From Spirochaetales bacterium (lineage in GTDB: Bacteria > Spirochaetota > Spirochaetia > UBA9216), in contig JAEKNX010000005.1 of assembly GCA_016839055.1 (NCBI GenBank), forward strand, positions 248,001 through 312,000: a stretch of 64,000 nt of DNA, in the 5' to 3' direction. A program made the translations under genes and the position numbers. Of this stretch, positions 53,838 to 63,763 are shown in pieces (the first letter of the stretch is position 1; each line of letters starts with the position of its first letter). A model generated the notes under the pieces. It had not been told where the DNA came from and searched no databases. It saw nothing but the letters and a program-made list of their open reading frames with translations.

Positions 53838-54584
53838 ATGTCTGGCCACAGTAAATGGGCTTCTATTAAACATAAAAAAGGCGCTATCGACGCAAAGCGC
53901 GGAAAAATTTTCACTAAAATTATAAAAGAAATAACGGTAGCCGCAAGAATGGGCGGCGGAGATGTAGAAGCAAACCCCAGACTCAGGACGATTGTTCTCA
54001 AGGCAAAAGACGCCAATATGCCCAAAGATAACATTGAGCGGGCTATTAAGAAGGGAACCGGAGACCTTGACGGGGTCAGCTATACTGAAGGAATGTATGA
54101 AGGATACGGTTCCGGCGGAGTAGCCATACTCGTTGAGACCCTGACCGACAACAAAAACCGAACCGCGGCTGATGTCAGAAGTATCTTTGCGAAGGCAGGC
54201 GGAAATCTCGGTGAAACCGGCTGTGTTTCCTATATGTTCGCGAGAAAAGGTATTATTACCTTCAGTGCCGAGACTTGTGATGAAGATAAGATTTTCAACG
54301 CCGCTCTTGAAGCAGGCGCGGAGGATGTTTCAAATGATGATGGTACGATTGAAGTCATAACCGAACCCGATGACTTCGAATCTGTCCTCAATGCCCTTGA
54401 GGCAGCAGGATTTACTCGTGAGATGGCTGAAATTTCGATGATAGCCGATCAGAGGCTGACCCTCGACGATGAGAAAACCCGAAAAGTTCTCAGACTTATC
54501 GATAAACTCGAAGACAATGATGACGTTCAGAATGTTTATTCCAATATGGATGTTCCCGACGATTTTGATCATGAAGCTGAATAA
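53838..54584 (+). CDS. yebC: YebC/PmpR-family translation or transcription regulator
   Basis: A 248-residue protein. [20 protein letters not shown], split here as [20 protein letters not shown], is the universal N-terminus, and [28 protein letters not shown] and [17 protein letters not shown] are also diagnostic. Members act as DNA-binding regulators or help ribosomes through proline stretches. In many bacteria it precedes ruvC, as here, where the two overlap by one base (TAATG). Confidence 0.97.
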   Translation: MSGHSKWASIKHKKGAIDAKRGKIFTKIIKEITVAARMGGGDVEANPRLRTIVLKAKDANMPKDNIERAIKKGTGDLDGVSYTEGMYEGYGSGGVAILVETLTDNKNRTAADVRSIFAKAGGNLGETGCVSYMFARKGIITFSAETCDEDKIFNAALEAGAEDVSNDDGTIEVITEPDDFESVLNALEAAGFTREMAEISMIADQRLTLDDEKTRKVLRLIDKLEDNDDVQNVYSNMDVPDDFDHEAE

Positions 54585-55087
54585 TGATTCGTGTGCTGGG
54601 ATTTGATCCCGGACTCGCAAATACCGGCTGGGGTATTATAGACGCCGATACAAGCAGGCTTGTTCCTGTTGCATACGGCAGTATTTCGACTCCGGCCGGA
54701 CTTCCTTCCGGCGAAAGACTGAATATGATTTATGAAAAATCGGTAGAACTCATAAAGAAATTCAACCCCAGGCTGGCCGGCATTGAGAATCTTTTCTTTG
54801 CGAAAAATGTAACAAGTGCCCTGCCTGTAGCACAGGCAAAGGGGGTTCTGCTATTATCCCTGTATAGAAACGGGATTGAAGCCAATGAATATACGCCGAT
54901 GCAGATTAAACAGAACATAACCGGCAACGGCCGGGCAGACAAGAATCAGGTACAGGAACTCATTAAGCTTCTGCTCGGACTTAAGGAAATACCCAAACCC
55001 GACCATGCAGCAGACGCCCTGGGCGCCGCCGTCTGCTGTTATAATAGTCACATAATCCAGGAGAGGGGGGTGCGCCAGAGTGTTTAA
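54584..55087 (+). CDS. ruvC: RuvC Holliday-junction resolvase
   Basis: A 167-residue endonuclease with all four acidic catalytic residues: Asp in GFDPGLANTGWG, Glu in AGIENLFF and the Asp pair in KPDHAADALG. GNGRADKNQVQ corresponds to the junction-binding region. It cuts Holliday junctions together with RuvAB encoded downstream. Start and stop overlap both neighbours, by one and eight bases. Confidence 0.97.
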   Translation: MIRVLGFDPGLANTGWGIIDADTSRLVPVAYGSISTPAGLPSGERLNMIYEKSVELIKKFNPRLAGIENLFFAKNVTSALPVAQAKGVLLLSLYRNGIEANEYTPMQIKQNITGNGRADKNQVQELIKLLLGLKEIPKPDHAADALGAAVCCYNSHIIQERGVRQSV

Positions 55088-55670
55088 CAGTCTTTACGGT
55101 ACGATTACTCATAAGGATGATCAGAAAGTTTTTCTCGATCTGAACGGTATTGAGTGGCAGATTTTAATGCCTTATATGTCGATTATGAAACTTCCGTCAT
55201 CAGGAGAGCAGGCCAGAGTTTACACCTATCTTCAGCACAGCAAAGATTTGATGCAGCTCTTCGGCTTCTCTTCTCCGCGAGAGAGAATTCTTTTTCTCGA
55301 TCTGCTGAAGGTCGGCGGAATTGGCCCTAAACAGGCCATAAAGATTCTCTCAGGCATCGAAGTTGATAACTTTATAAAACAGCTCGATGACAATGATCTC
55401 GACGCCCTGACACGGCTGCCGGGGCTGGGGAAGAAGACAGCTCAGAAGATAATCCTGACTCTGCGGGGAAAACTCAGCTTTGATGATCAACTCTCAGAGA
55501 AGGGAGCGGACAGTGATATTGTTAACGCCCTCGTTGATATGGGTTTTGACCGAAAGGCATCAGAAGCCGCGGTTAGAAAGGCAACCGAAGAGGCCGATCT
55601 TCAGAAGGTCCCGGATGAAGAGAAAGAGAAGATGATATTCAGACGTTCCATTATTCTTCTCTCAGGCTGA
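55080..55670 (+). CDS. ruvA: RuvA Holliday-junction-binding protein
   Basis: A 196-residue protein starting with GTG at 55080. Domain I is an OB fold ([16 protein letters not shown]). Domain II has two helix-hairpin-helix motifs ([14 protein letters not shown] and [14 protein letters not shown]). Domain III (about 150-196; [20 protein letters not shown]) contacts RuvB. It binds four-way junctions as a tetramer. Confidence 0.97.
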   Translation: MFNSLYGTITHKDDQKVFLDLNGIEWQILMPYMSIMKLPSSGEQARVYTYLQHSKDLMQLFGFSSPRERILFLDLLKVGGIGPKQAIKILSGIEVDNFIKQLDDNDLDALTRLPGLGKKTAQKIILTLRGKLSFDDQLSEKGADSDIVNALVDMGFDRKASEAAVRKATEEADLQKVPDEEKEKMIFRRSIILLSG

Positions 55671-55683
55671 TAGGAGAACCCTC

Positions 55684-56778
55684 ATGAACGATAACTTACA
55701 GGACGACAATGACAGTCTCTCGCCAGTGCTGACCGGTGAATATGATCTCCAGAGAGACGGGAAGGAAAACCCTCTGCGCCCAAAAAACCTCTGTGATTTC
55801 CAGGGGCAGGACGGGATAAAGGACAATCTCTCCATTTTCATCAAGGCTGCGAACGATAGGGAAGAGAGTCTCGACCATGTATTTCTCTGCGGTCCTCCGG
55901 GGCTCGGCAAGACTACTCTTGCCGGTATTATCGCAAATGAGCTGAAAACCGAGCTTAAGGTGACCAGCGCTCCGGCCATTGAAAAACCTAAAGACCTTGC
56001 CGGAATTCTGACCAGTATAACCGAACGCTCGGTTTTTTTTATAGATGAAATCCACCGGCTGAAACCGGCTATCGAGGAAATGCTCTATGTTGCCATGGAA
56101 GACTACGAGATGGACTGGATAATCGGCCAGGGCCCGTCGGCGCGCAGTATCAGGATTCCTATTCCTCCATTTACGCTCATCGGCGCCACCACAAAGGCCG
56201 GACAGGTTGCATCTCCGCTCTACAGTAGATTCGGAATATCCTGCCGCATGGAGTTTTATCAGAAAAAGGACATAATGAGTATTATCAGCCGCTCGTCAGG
56301 CATTCTTAATATCGAGATTGATGACGATGCCGTCGAACTGCTCTCCGAATGCTCACGCGGCACACCAAGGGTTGCCAACCGGCTTCTTAGGCGGATGCGT
56401 GACTTTGCCCAGGTTGAAAACAGCCGCATAATTACCCGCAATATAGTCGAAGGCGGCCTTCGTAGGCTCGATATAGACTCTCTGGGCCTGGAACGGCAGG
56501 ACCGGATCATCCTCAGGCTCATTATAGAACGGTATAACGGCGGCCCTGTCGGCGCCGAGACACTGGCAATATCGGCCGGAGAGGCCGTCGAATCGCTCGA
56601 AGATTTTTACGAACCCTATCTTATCCAGCAGGGTTTTTTGAAACGGACTTCCAGGGGACGGATGGTAACCGAACTTGCCTACACCCACCTCGGCCTGGAT
56701 CCGGCAGACTTTATCTCTAATCCGCAGAATGATAGAGGCGGAAAGGACTCCAATGAAAACCAGTCACTTCTCTTTTGA
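55684..56778 (+). CDS. ruvB: RuvB branch-migration ATPase
   Basis: A 364-residue AAA+ motor. Walker A is [12 protein letters not shown], Walker [11 protein letters not shown], sensor [12 protein letters not shown], and the arginine finger is in SPLYSRFGI. The C-terminal winged helix ([14 protein letters not shown]) binds DNA. It has a longer N-terminus and C-terminal tail than the typical 340 residues. It drives branch migration with RuvA. queA starts inside its last 26 bases. Confidence 0.97.
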   Translation: MNDNLQDDNDSLSPVLTGEYDLQRDGKENPLRPKNLCDFQGQDGIKDNLSIFIKAANDREESLDHVFLCGPPGLGKTTLAGIIANELKTELKVTSAPAIEKPKDLAGILTSITERSVFFIDEIHRLKPAIEEMLYVAMEDYEMDWIIGQGPSARSIRIPIPPFTLIGATTKAGQVASPLYSRFGISCRMEFYQKKDIMSIISRSSGILNIEIDDDAVELLSECSRGTPRVANRLLRRMRDFAQVENSRIITRNIVEGGLRRLDIDSLGLERQDRIILRLIIERYNGGPVGAETLAISAGEAVESLEDFYEPYLIQQGFLKRTSRGRMVTELAYTHLGLDPADFISNPQNDRGGKDSNENQSLLF

Positions 56779-57793
56779 TCTTCCCGAAGAACTTATAGCG
56801 CAGTTTCCATCAGATAAACGCGGCGAATCACGGCTTTTAAAACTCGACAGGAAGAGCGGGGAATTATCCCATCACATGATCTCGGATATCACCGGATTAA
56901 TTCCGGAAGATACGCTGATAGTATTTAACAACTCAAAAGTCCGAAAAGCCCGGCTGATGGCAAGGTCTGAAACCGGAGGACTTGTCGAATTTCTTCTCCT
57001 TAGGCCCCTTCCCGATGAGTCAGGCTTCGCCTTCGAATGGCTTGCCATGGTATCCAAGGCAAAAAAACAGCGGCCCGGGAAGAAATACAGCTTCCCTGCC
57101 GGCATGGAAGGACAGATCATCAAGATAGCCGATGGGGGCCGCGTGGTGCGGTTCTCAAGCCCTGTAGACGATGATTGGCTCGATGTTCATGGTCATATTC
57201 CGCTGCCGCCCTACATTAAGCGTGAGGACGAGTTCTCGGACGCCGAGCGCTATCAGACAATCTTCTCCGAGAACCCCGGATCTATTGCGGCGCCGACCGC
57301 GGGGCTGCATTTTACCAAGGACATCCTCGCCTCGATAGAGGCAAAGGGCATTGATACGGTCTTCATCAGCCTGCATGTAGGCCGGGGTACCTTTCTTCCG
57401 GTGAGAACCGAAAATATCCTGGATCATAAAATGCATTCGGAGGATTATGAAATCTCGGCGACGACAGCAGGGAAGATAAACCAGGCGGCAGCCGATGGTA
57501 AGAAAATTCTGGCTGTCGGAACCACATCGGTCAGGACCCTGGAATCCGAAGCCGTCCGAACCGGCGGCAAACGGGTTGAAGAGGGAATACGAAGTACAGA
57601 TATTTTCATATATCCGGGTTATGAGTTTAAACTTGTCAATCATATGCTCACTAACTTTCATACCCCCGAGTCATCCTTATTAATGCTGGTTTCTGCCTTT
57701 GCCGGCAAGCAGACCATAGACAAGGCATACAGAGAGGCAATTGAACAGAGGTATCGTTTTTATTCTTACGGAGACGCAATGCTTATTTTATAA
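56753..57793 (+). CDS. queA: S-adenosylmethionine:tRNA ribosyltransferase-isomerase
   Basis: A 346-residue enzyme that makes epoxyqueuosine from preQ1-modified t[25 protein letters not shown], split as [22 protein letters not shown], is the conserved N-terminus. [38 protein letters not shown] and [10 protein letters not shown] follow. I choose the ATG at 56753, since the upstream frame lies within ruvB. No other queuosine genes are in the window. Confidence 0.96.
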   Translation: MKTSHFSFDLPEELIAQFPSDKRGESRLLKLDRKSGELSHHMISDITGLIPEDTLIVFNNSKVRKARLMARSETGGLVEFLLLRPLPDESGFAFEWLAMVSKAKKQRPGKKYSFPAGMEGQIIKIADGGRVVRFSSPVDDDWLDVHGHIPLPPYIKREDEFSDAERYQTIFSENPGSIAAPTAGLHFTKDILASIEAKGIDTVFISLHVGRGTFLPVRTENILDHKMHSEDYEISATTAGKINQAAADGKKILAVGTTSVRTLESEAVRTGGKRVEEGIRSTDIFIYPGYEFKLVNHMLTNFHTPESSLLMLVSAFAGKQTIDKAYREAIEQRYRFYSYGDAMLIL

Positions 57794-57887
57794 GCATATG
57801 AGGATGGAAATTGAATAATTTCTATTTTTTGAAATTTCCTCATATGACTTGAATTATTTTTCAGCTGACGTTAAGATCGGAGTTCTT

Positions 57888-59234
57888 ATGAAAATTATAA
57901 TACTAGGAGCGGGCAACCGCGGCTTTCAGATTGCGAGACATCTTATAGAAGAGAAGAAGGACGTAGTACTCATAGAGTCCGATCCAAAAAAAGCTTCCTA
58001 CGCTTCATCCAAGCTGGACTGTCTTGTCATCAACGGTTCAGGTACATCTATAGAAAAGCTGCGCGAGGCAGGCATCGAAGATGCCGACATGTTCATCAGC
58101 ATGACTGACTCCGATGAGGTCAACATGGTAGCCTGCGGACTGGTCTCAAGTGAATTCAACGTGCCTCATAAGATAGCCAGTATAAGGAATTTGACTTACA
58201 TCGGATCCCATGGGTTTTCAGGATCAATTCTTGGAATCGACTATATCGTAAACCCGGAAGCCGAGGCGGCAAGGGCTATTTATGAAGTTGTGGATAAGGG
58301 CGTGTTCAGCGACATGATTTCTTTTCAGAAATCAGATCTGCTGCTTAACAACGTTCATGTAACTTCAAACTCCTCGTTTCTTAATAAGGATATAAAGACT
58401 ATTCGTAAGGTCATAGGCGGTAACTTCCTCGTGGCGGCAATCCACCGGAAGGATAAGCTTATTGTTCCTTCAGGCGATACTGTTGTAAAAGAGGATGATA
58501 CTCTCTCCATAGTGACTGAGGAGGGCGGACTCGAGAAAGTTTTCAATGCCCTCGGCAAGAAGAAGAAAAAACTCAAGAAGATCCTCTTTGTCGGCGGCAG
58601 CAAGACGGCTAACTTTCTCCTGAAAAATTTCTCTTTATCCGACAGGCGTTCTTTTGCGCTGGTTGATCAGGATGGGGAGGTATGCAAAAACTTCGCGGAA
58701 CAGTTCCCTGAAATTCTGATAATAAAGGCCGATGTAACCGACGAGACCCTCTATGAGGATGAAGATATAGCCAGTTATGATCTGATCATAACCCTCACAG
58801 GTAATGATGAGCTTAATATTCTCACCGCTATCTACGCGAAAAAGATCGGTATTGATAAGGGGATGGCCCTCATTAAACACAATAATAACTACCTCCGGCT
58901 TGCCCCTCATCTTGATATTGACTCGGTAATCGCGGTAAGCAGCTCTACTGTCAACTCGACACTCAGGTATATAAGGGGTGAAAATTTCACGAGTGTTCAC
59001 TCACTCTTTGAAGGAAAGCTTGAGGTCTTCGAGTTTATAATAAAGAGCGACACGCCGGTTTTCAACAAGAAGATCAAAGATATAAATCTCCGGACCAAGG
59101 GACTGATAGCAGGAATTACCAGGGATGGAAAAAATCTCATTCCGTCGGGTGAAAATATTCTTAAAGAGGGTGATGTTATCCTCGTTACCGTCGAACGCAG
59201 TCATATAGACTATGTTCAGAAGCTGTTTCAGTAA
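57888..59234 (+). CDS. trkA: TrkA potassium-uptake regulatory subunit
   Basis: A 448-residue peripheral protein with two tandem RCK modules. The first Rossmann fold begins IIILGAGNRGFQIARHL and the second ILFVGGSKTANFLLK; each is followed by a TrkA-C domain. It binds NAD(H)/ATP and gates the TrkH channel. I chose the ATG at 57888 with GGAG five bases upstream over an earlier TTG, because the glycine loop normally stands at the very N-terminus. trkH follows after 15 bases. Confidence 0.95.
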   Translation: MKIIILGAGNRGFQIARHLIEEKKDVVLIESDPKKASYASSKLDCLVINGSGTSIEKLREAGIEDADMFISMTDSDEVNMVACGLVSSEFNVPHKIASIRNLTYIGSHGFSGSILGIDYIVNPEAEAARAIYEVVDKGVFSDMISFQKSDLLLNNVHVTSNSSFLNKDIKTIRKVIGGNFLVAAIHRKDKLIVPSGDTVVKEDDTLSIVTEEGGLEKVFNALGKKKKKLKKILFVGGSKTANFLLKNFSLSDRRSFALVDQDGEVCKNFAEQFPEILIIKADVTDETLYEDEDIASYDLIITLTGNDELNILTAIYAKKIGIDKGMALIKHNNNYLRLAPHLDIDSVIAVSSSTVNSTLRYIRGENFTSVHSLFEGKLEVFEFIIKSDTPVFNKKIKDINLRTKGLIAGITRDGKNLIPSGENILKEGDVILVTVERSHIDYVQKLFQ

Positions 59235-59249
59235 ACAGGGAGAGTTAAA

Positions 59250-60704
59250 TTGAATCCTTTTTATATACTTAGACTCACATCTGTCATTCAGATTGTAGTT
59301 TCAGCCTTTATGATTATTCCTGCCGGGATAGCAGCATATTACGGAGAGACAGTTGAGTTCTACTCATTTCTCGGCACAATTTTTCTAATCTGGATATTCG
59401 CCGCCTTCTATATATATTTCACAAGGAAGGCGCCGAACCGGGTTCTCTCGTCCAGGGACGGATTTTTCTTTGTTACATCAAGCTGGATATTAGCGGCAGG
59501 TTTCGGCGCGCTTCCGGTTTACTTCAGCGGCGCAATTCCGTCATACACCGATGCGTATTTTGAGATAATGTCAGGCTTTACAACAACGGGGGCTTCAATC
59601 CTAACAAATATTGAGGCGCTGCCGCGAAGCATGCTCTTTTGGCGTTCACTCACACACTGGCTAGGCGGTATGGGAATTGTCGTGCTGGTAGTTGCCCTGA
59701 TACCTCTTCTGGGAGTAGGCGGCACAAAACTCGTCGGGGCCGAATCTCCCGGGCCGTCGGTTGATAAATTTACCCCTAAAATCAGGAATAACGCATTAAT
59801 CCTCTGGATTATCTATCTTGGACTCTCGGTCCTCGAGACAATTCTGCTTATGATAGGCGGCATGGATCTCTTCGATGCCTCTACCCATACCTTCGGAACC
59901 ATGGCAACCGGCGGATTCTCTCCAAAGGCCGCAAGCGTCGGTCACTACAACAGCGCCTACATTGACGCGATAATAACCATCTTCATGGTCCTCGCGGGCT
60001 GTAACTTTGCGCTATATTTCAAAGCATTCAGGGGCAAGATAGGCGAGGTGATAAGGGACGGGGAATTTAAGGTCTATATTGGATTGTTTCTGATAGTCTC
60101 GGTCTTGATAGCCGCTAACCTGTTTTTAAGCGGAGATTACGAGAGCCCGGGCAAGGCATTCAGATTCTCGTCATTCCAGACTGCCTCAATAATCACAACA
60201 ACAGGTTACGCCACGGCCGACTTCGAGCTGTGGCCCAACTTTTCGAAGGTGCTTCTCTTCTTTCTCATGTTTATCGGAGGATGTTCGGGCTCGACCGGGG
60301 GCGGCATCAAGGTAATTCGAATTGTTACTATGGCCAAGGTTGCCATGAACAATATAAAGTACATGCTTCACCCGCGGGGAGTCTTCAACCTGAAGGTAGG
60401 GAAGAATACAATCAGGAAAGAAGTAGTCTATACAATATCAGGCTTTTTCGCCCTCTATATTTTCACCATTCTCGGCACGACAATTATCGTATCCACCTGC
60501 GGTGCCGATATTGAGACCTCTCTTACCGCGGCTCTGGCGACAGTCGGGAATATCGGACCCGGATTCGGAAAAATTGGGCCGAGCGAGAATTATTTCTTCT
60601 TCCCGGCCTATGTTAAATGGTTTCTCTCGCTCGCCATGATGGCCGGAAGGCTTGAGCTTTTTACCGTATTCGCTCTGCTTACTCCCCAGTTCTGGAAAAA
60701 ATAG
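59250..60704 (+). CDS. trkH: TrkH potassium channel/transporter subunit
   Basis: A 484-residue membrane protein of the SKT superfamily with four pore repeats. Selectivity-filter-like loops are visible at SGFTTTGAS, FGTMATGGFSP, ITTTGYATADF and ATVGNIGPGFG. SGSTGGGIKVIR is the family's cytoplasmic segment. It imports K+ in complex with the upstream TrkA. TTG start with GGGAGAG upstream. It fits osmotic adaptation along with OpuC and MscS. Confidence 0.95.
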   Translation: MNPFYILRLTSVIQIVVSAFMIIPAGIAAYYGETVEFYSFLGTIFLIWIFAAFYIYFTRKAPNRVLSSRDGFFFVTSSWILAAGFGALPVYFSGAIPSYTDAYFEIMSGFTTTGASILTNIEALPRSMLFWRSLTHWLGGMGIVVLVVALIPLLGVGGTKLVGAESPGPSVDKFTPKIRNNALILWIIYLGLSVLETILLMIGGMDLFDASTHTFGTMATGGFSPKAASVGHYNSAYIDAIITIFMVLAGCNFALYFKAFRGKIGEVIRDGEFKVYIGLFLIVSVLIAANLFLSGDYESPGKAFRFSSFQTASIITTTGYATADFELWPNFSKVLLFFLMFIGGCSGSTGGGIKVIRIVTMAKVAMNNIKYMLHPRGVFNLKVGKNTIRKEVVYTISGFFALYIFTILGTTIIVSTCGADIETSLTAALATVGNIGPGFGKIGPSENYFFFPAYVKWFLSLAMMAGRLELFTVFALLTPQFWKK

Positions 60705-60714
60705 CCGCTCTGCC

Positions 60715-61686
60715 TTAAAGCCGGGTCATTTTGTTATCTTTAATTATCTCCAGGATGTTTTCATAGCCGGCAAGTGCCCGGCCGCCTACTATTGAGAAGT
60801 CTTTCTGCACGGCTGCCGGAGTTGCGTCGATGAAGAAGATGTTCGCGCCGGCCTCAAGGGCCGCGGCATTTCCCGCAGGGTCCGCGAAACCAAGTTTCGA
60901 GCCCGCAGCCGGCTGGCCTGCTGTTATCTTAGTATCTTCGATTAGAAGACGGAATATTGAAATCACCTTCAGCGTCAGTTCAATGTCGCCCATCTTCGTT
61001 GTCTCGGCCATGGGGGTGCCCGGTGCGGGAATATAGGGAACAATGGGAATCCAGCTGGGGTTGAAGGTGAGAGTATACCTTATATCGTTTATTACGTCCT
61101 CGAGACTCTGGCCCCCGAGGCCAATTATTCCTCCGGTTGCAATAGTAAAACCCACTGATGAGGCCGTATTCAGGCATTTGATTCTCTCATCGAAGTCTGA
61201 TGAAGGCTTTATCTTCCTGAAAAGCTTTCTGTTTGAACTTTCAAATTTCAGGCAGAATTCACGGGCCCCGGCGTGGTAGAATTCCTTCATCTTATCATCC
61301 TCGAAAATCCCGGCGCCGATGGTAATATAAAAACCCTTGCCGGCCGCATAAGAAATTATTTTAGTAATATCTCCGGAATTATAACCGGCGTCTTCCCCGG
61401 AGATCAGGAGGATGCGCTTCACATCGATGCTCTCGAGGTAATCAACCCCTGTTTTAAGCTGCGCCAGGTCAAGCCTGAACCTGTTTACCCCGCTCTCTGA
61501 TCTAAGTCCGCAGTAGAGGCAGTCATTCACGCAATAATTACTCAACGCGAGAATTCCGGTTAGAAACAGGCCTCTACCGTAGACTCTTGTTCTAGCTTCT
61601 CGGGCCTTTTGCCCGTAGGTCTGTGAGAATTCGGCATAATCGAGCCTGAGAATATCACTGAGATTATCCAGTATTGTATTTTTCAT
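60715..61686 (-). CDS. hydE: [FeFe]-hydrogenase maturase HydE
   Basis: A 323-residue radical SAM enzyme of the biotin-synthase-like group. The cluster motif is SNYCVNDCLYCGLR, and RILLISGEDAGY, FESSNRKLFRKIKP, GGIIGLGGQSLED and VPYIPAPGTPM match HydE. HydE helps build the dithiolate-bridged H-cluster for HydA. PylB is a close relative, but the hydrogenase in this window makes HydE the better call. It overlaps nadE at its start (TGATG). hydF and hydG are not in the window. Confidence 0.9.
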   Translation of the reverse strand: MKNTILDNLSDILRLDYAEFSQTYGQKAREARTRVYGRGLFLTGILALSNYCVNDCLYCGLRSESGVNRFRLDLAQLKTGVDYLESIDVKRILLISGEDAGYNSGDITKIISYAAGKGFYITIGAGIFEDDKMKEFYHAGAREFCLKFESSNRKLFRKIKPSSDFDERIKCLNTASSVGFTIATGGIIGLGGQSLEDVINDIRYTLTFNPSWIPIVPYIPAPGTPMAETTKMGDIELTLKVISIFRLLIEDTKITAGQPAAGSKLGFADPAGNAAALEAGANIFFIDATPAAVQKDFSIVGGRALAGYENILEIIKDNKMTRL

Positions 61687-63677
61687 CAGTCTTCGAGCTC
61701 CTCAAGCCAAAGCTGAACCGACGCGTCACTGGGCATCCGCCAGTCCGCCCTCGGCGACAGGGCTATTGTTCCGACCTTAGGCCCGTCGGGCACACAGGAG
61801 CGCTTGAACTGTTGACTGAAGAACCTGCGGTAGAAGAGGGCGAGCCATTTTTTTATTTCTTCCCGGCTGTACTTTGCCTGGCCGTCCTTTGTGAAAGCGG
61901 CCTGCGCGAGGAAGATTACCTTCCGGGGGGCGAAGCCGCATCTAACTATCTGGTACAGGAAGAAATCATGGAGTTCATAGGGACCTATCTTGTCTTCGGT
62001 CTTCTGCGCGATATTTCCGTCGGCGTCGGGGGGGAGAAGTTCAGGGGAGATCGGCGTTGCGTTTATATCGGCGAGAACAGCCGAAGTTTTCCTGTCGGCA
62101 ATGTGAGTGATATAATATTCTACGAGAAACCTGACAAGGGTCTTTGGAACCCCCGTGTTGACCCCGTAGTTAGACATATGATCCCCGTTGTAGGTGCTCC
62201 ATCCCATTGCCTGCTCGGAGAGGTCTCCGGTTCCTATTACTATCCCGCCGAGTTTGTTGGCGATGTCCATCAATATCTGGGTCCTCTCGCGTGCCTGGGT
62301 ATTCTCATAGGTTATATCAGTTGTTACCCCGTCATGATCGATATCGGCAAAATGCTGCCTGCAGGCTTTTTTAATATCTATACTCTTAATCTCCAGGCCG
62401 AGGGCCTCGCAGAGCTTTTTCGCGTTTCCTTTGGTTCTCTTTGTTGTTCCGAAACCCGGCATAGTTATGCAGTTGATTCCTGAAGTCGGAAGCCCTAGTG
62501 ACTTGAATGCCTCAAGGGCAACCAGGAGGGCCAGGGTTGAGTCGAGTCCTCCCGAGAGACCCAGGATTACATTGCTGCAGCCAATATGGCTGATTCGCGA
62601 GGCAAGGGCCGCGCTCTGAATTTTGAAAATCTCGCTGCACCGGGCCTCGCGTCCAAGGTCCGCCGCGGGAACAAAGGGCCTCGGGTCAACAGTTCGGCAG
62701 AGCTCCTCCGGCTTGAATACCTTTTTAGCACTCGAGGCCGCGGAAGCATCAGCCTCTAGTTCAACAAGCCTGTAAATGCGTCCGGACGGAACCCGGGCAA
62801 GCTCAATTGAGGAGCATTCCGAGAAGGTCCGGTTGTTTATCCTCTCATGGCCAAGAAAGTCCGAGTCGACATCGGCAATTGTCATCGTCAGCTTCCTCGA
62901 AAAACGCTCACCCTCGGCAAGAATATGACCGTTCTCGGCAATAATCTGATGACCGCCGTAAACCGTGTCGGTGGTAGACTCGAAGGCTCCGGCCGAACAG
63001 TAGGCGTAGGCGCAGAGCTGCTGTCCCGAGAGCTTGGCTATAAGGCTGCGCCGGTATTCTGCTTTTCCGGCAAGCTCATTGCTCGCCGAAAGATTAAGAA
63101 TAATATCCGCCCCCGCCAGGGCCATCCTGGCCGACGGAGGAATCGGGGCCCACATGTCCTCACAAAGCTCGATACCTATTGTTCCAATGCCGTTACCGGA
63201 CTGGAAAAGCAGATCGGTTCCGAAGGGTATCTCAATTCCCGAGATGGAGATGCTGTCGGACAGGGTATCAATTCCCGAGGTGAACCACCTTGCCTCATAA
63301 AACTCATTATGATTGGGTATATAAGTCTTAGGAACCAGCCCGAGGATGCTGCCTTTATACAGGACGGCGGCGACGTTATACATCCTTCCGTCAAGAAAAA
63401 CCGGCAGCCCCACGGTTATGATGGCCGGAAGGCCCGAAGTTTCCCCGGCACATCTTGCTAGCTGATCCAGTGCGGTACGGTACAGGCTGCTCTGCTGAAA
63501 AAGATCGCCGCAGGTATAACCTGTAAACGACATCTCAGGAAAGATGATGATGTCGCATCCCTCATTATATGCTGTGAAGGCTTCTCTTATAATTATATTG
63601 GTGTTGCCGCGAACGTCTCCGAGCCTAAGCTCGGGGCTCACACAGCCTATTCTTGTATATCCGAATTCATTTTTCAT
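61686..63677 (-). CDS. nadE: Glutamine-dependent NAD+ synthase
   Basis: A 663-residue two-domain enzyme. The N-terminal nitrilase-type glutaminase has Glu in FPEMSFTGY and the nucleophilic Cys in GIELCEDMW. The C-terminal synthetase has the pyrophosphatase loop LGLSGGLDSTLALL and the TGDLSEQAMGW region. It makes NAD+ from deamido-NAD and glutamine. hydE overlaps its stop, forming one transcription unit although the functions are not obviously linked. Confidence 0.96.
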   Translation of the reverse strand: MKNEFGYTRIGCVSPELRLGDVRGNTNIIIREAFTAYNEGCDIIIFPEMSFTGYTCGDLFQQSSLYRTALDQLARCAGETSGLPAIITVGLPVFLDGRMYNVAAVLYKGSILGLVPKTYIPNHNEFYEARWFTSGIDTLSDSISISGIEIPFGTDLLFQSGNGIGTIGIELCEDMWAPIPPSARMALAGADIILNLSASNELAGKAEYRRSLIAKLSGQQLCAYAYCSAGAFESTTDTVYGGHQIIAENGHILAEGERFSRKLTMTIADVDSDFLGHERINNRTFSECSSIELARVPSGRIYRLVELEADASAASSAKKVFKPEELCRTVDPRPFVPAADLGREARCSEIFKIQSAALASRISHIGCSNVILGLSGGLDSTLALLVALEAFKSLGLPTSGINCITMPGFGTTKRTKGNAKKLCEALGLEIKSIDIKKACRQHFADIDHDGVTTDITYENTQARERTQILMDIANKLGGIVIGTGDLSEQAMGWSTYNGDHMSNYGVNTGVPKTLVRFLVEYYITHIADRKTSAVLADINATPISPELLPPDADGNIAQKTEDKIGPYELHDFFLYQIVRCGFAPRKVIFLAQAAFTKDGQAKYSREEIKKWLALFYRRFFSQQFKRSCVPDGPKVGTIALSPRADWRMPSDASVQLWLEELED

Positions 63678-63763
63678 ACCGGAATTGTATCACAATGATG
63701 GCGGAAAGGTGTAGCAAGGATTGAAAAAATTCTTGTGTCTAGCCTTTAACTTTAGTGTATAGT

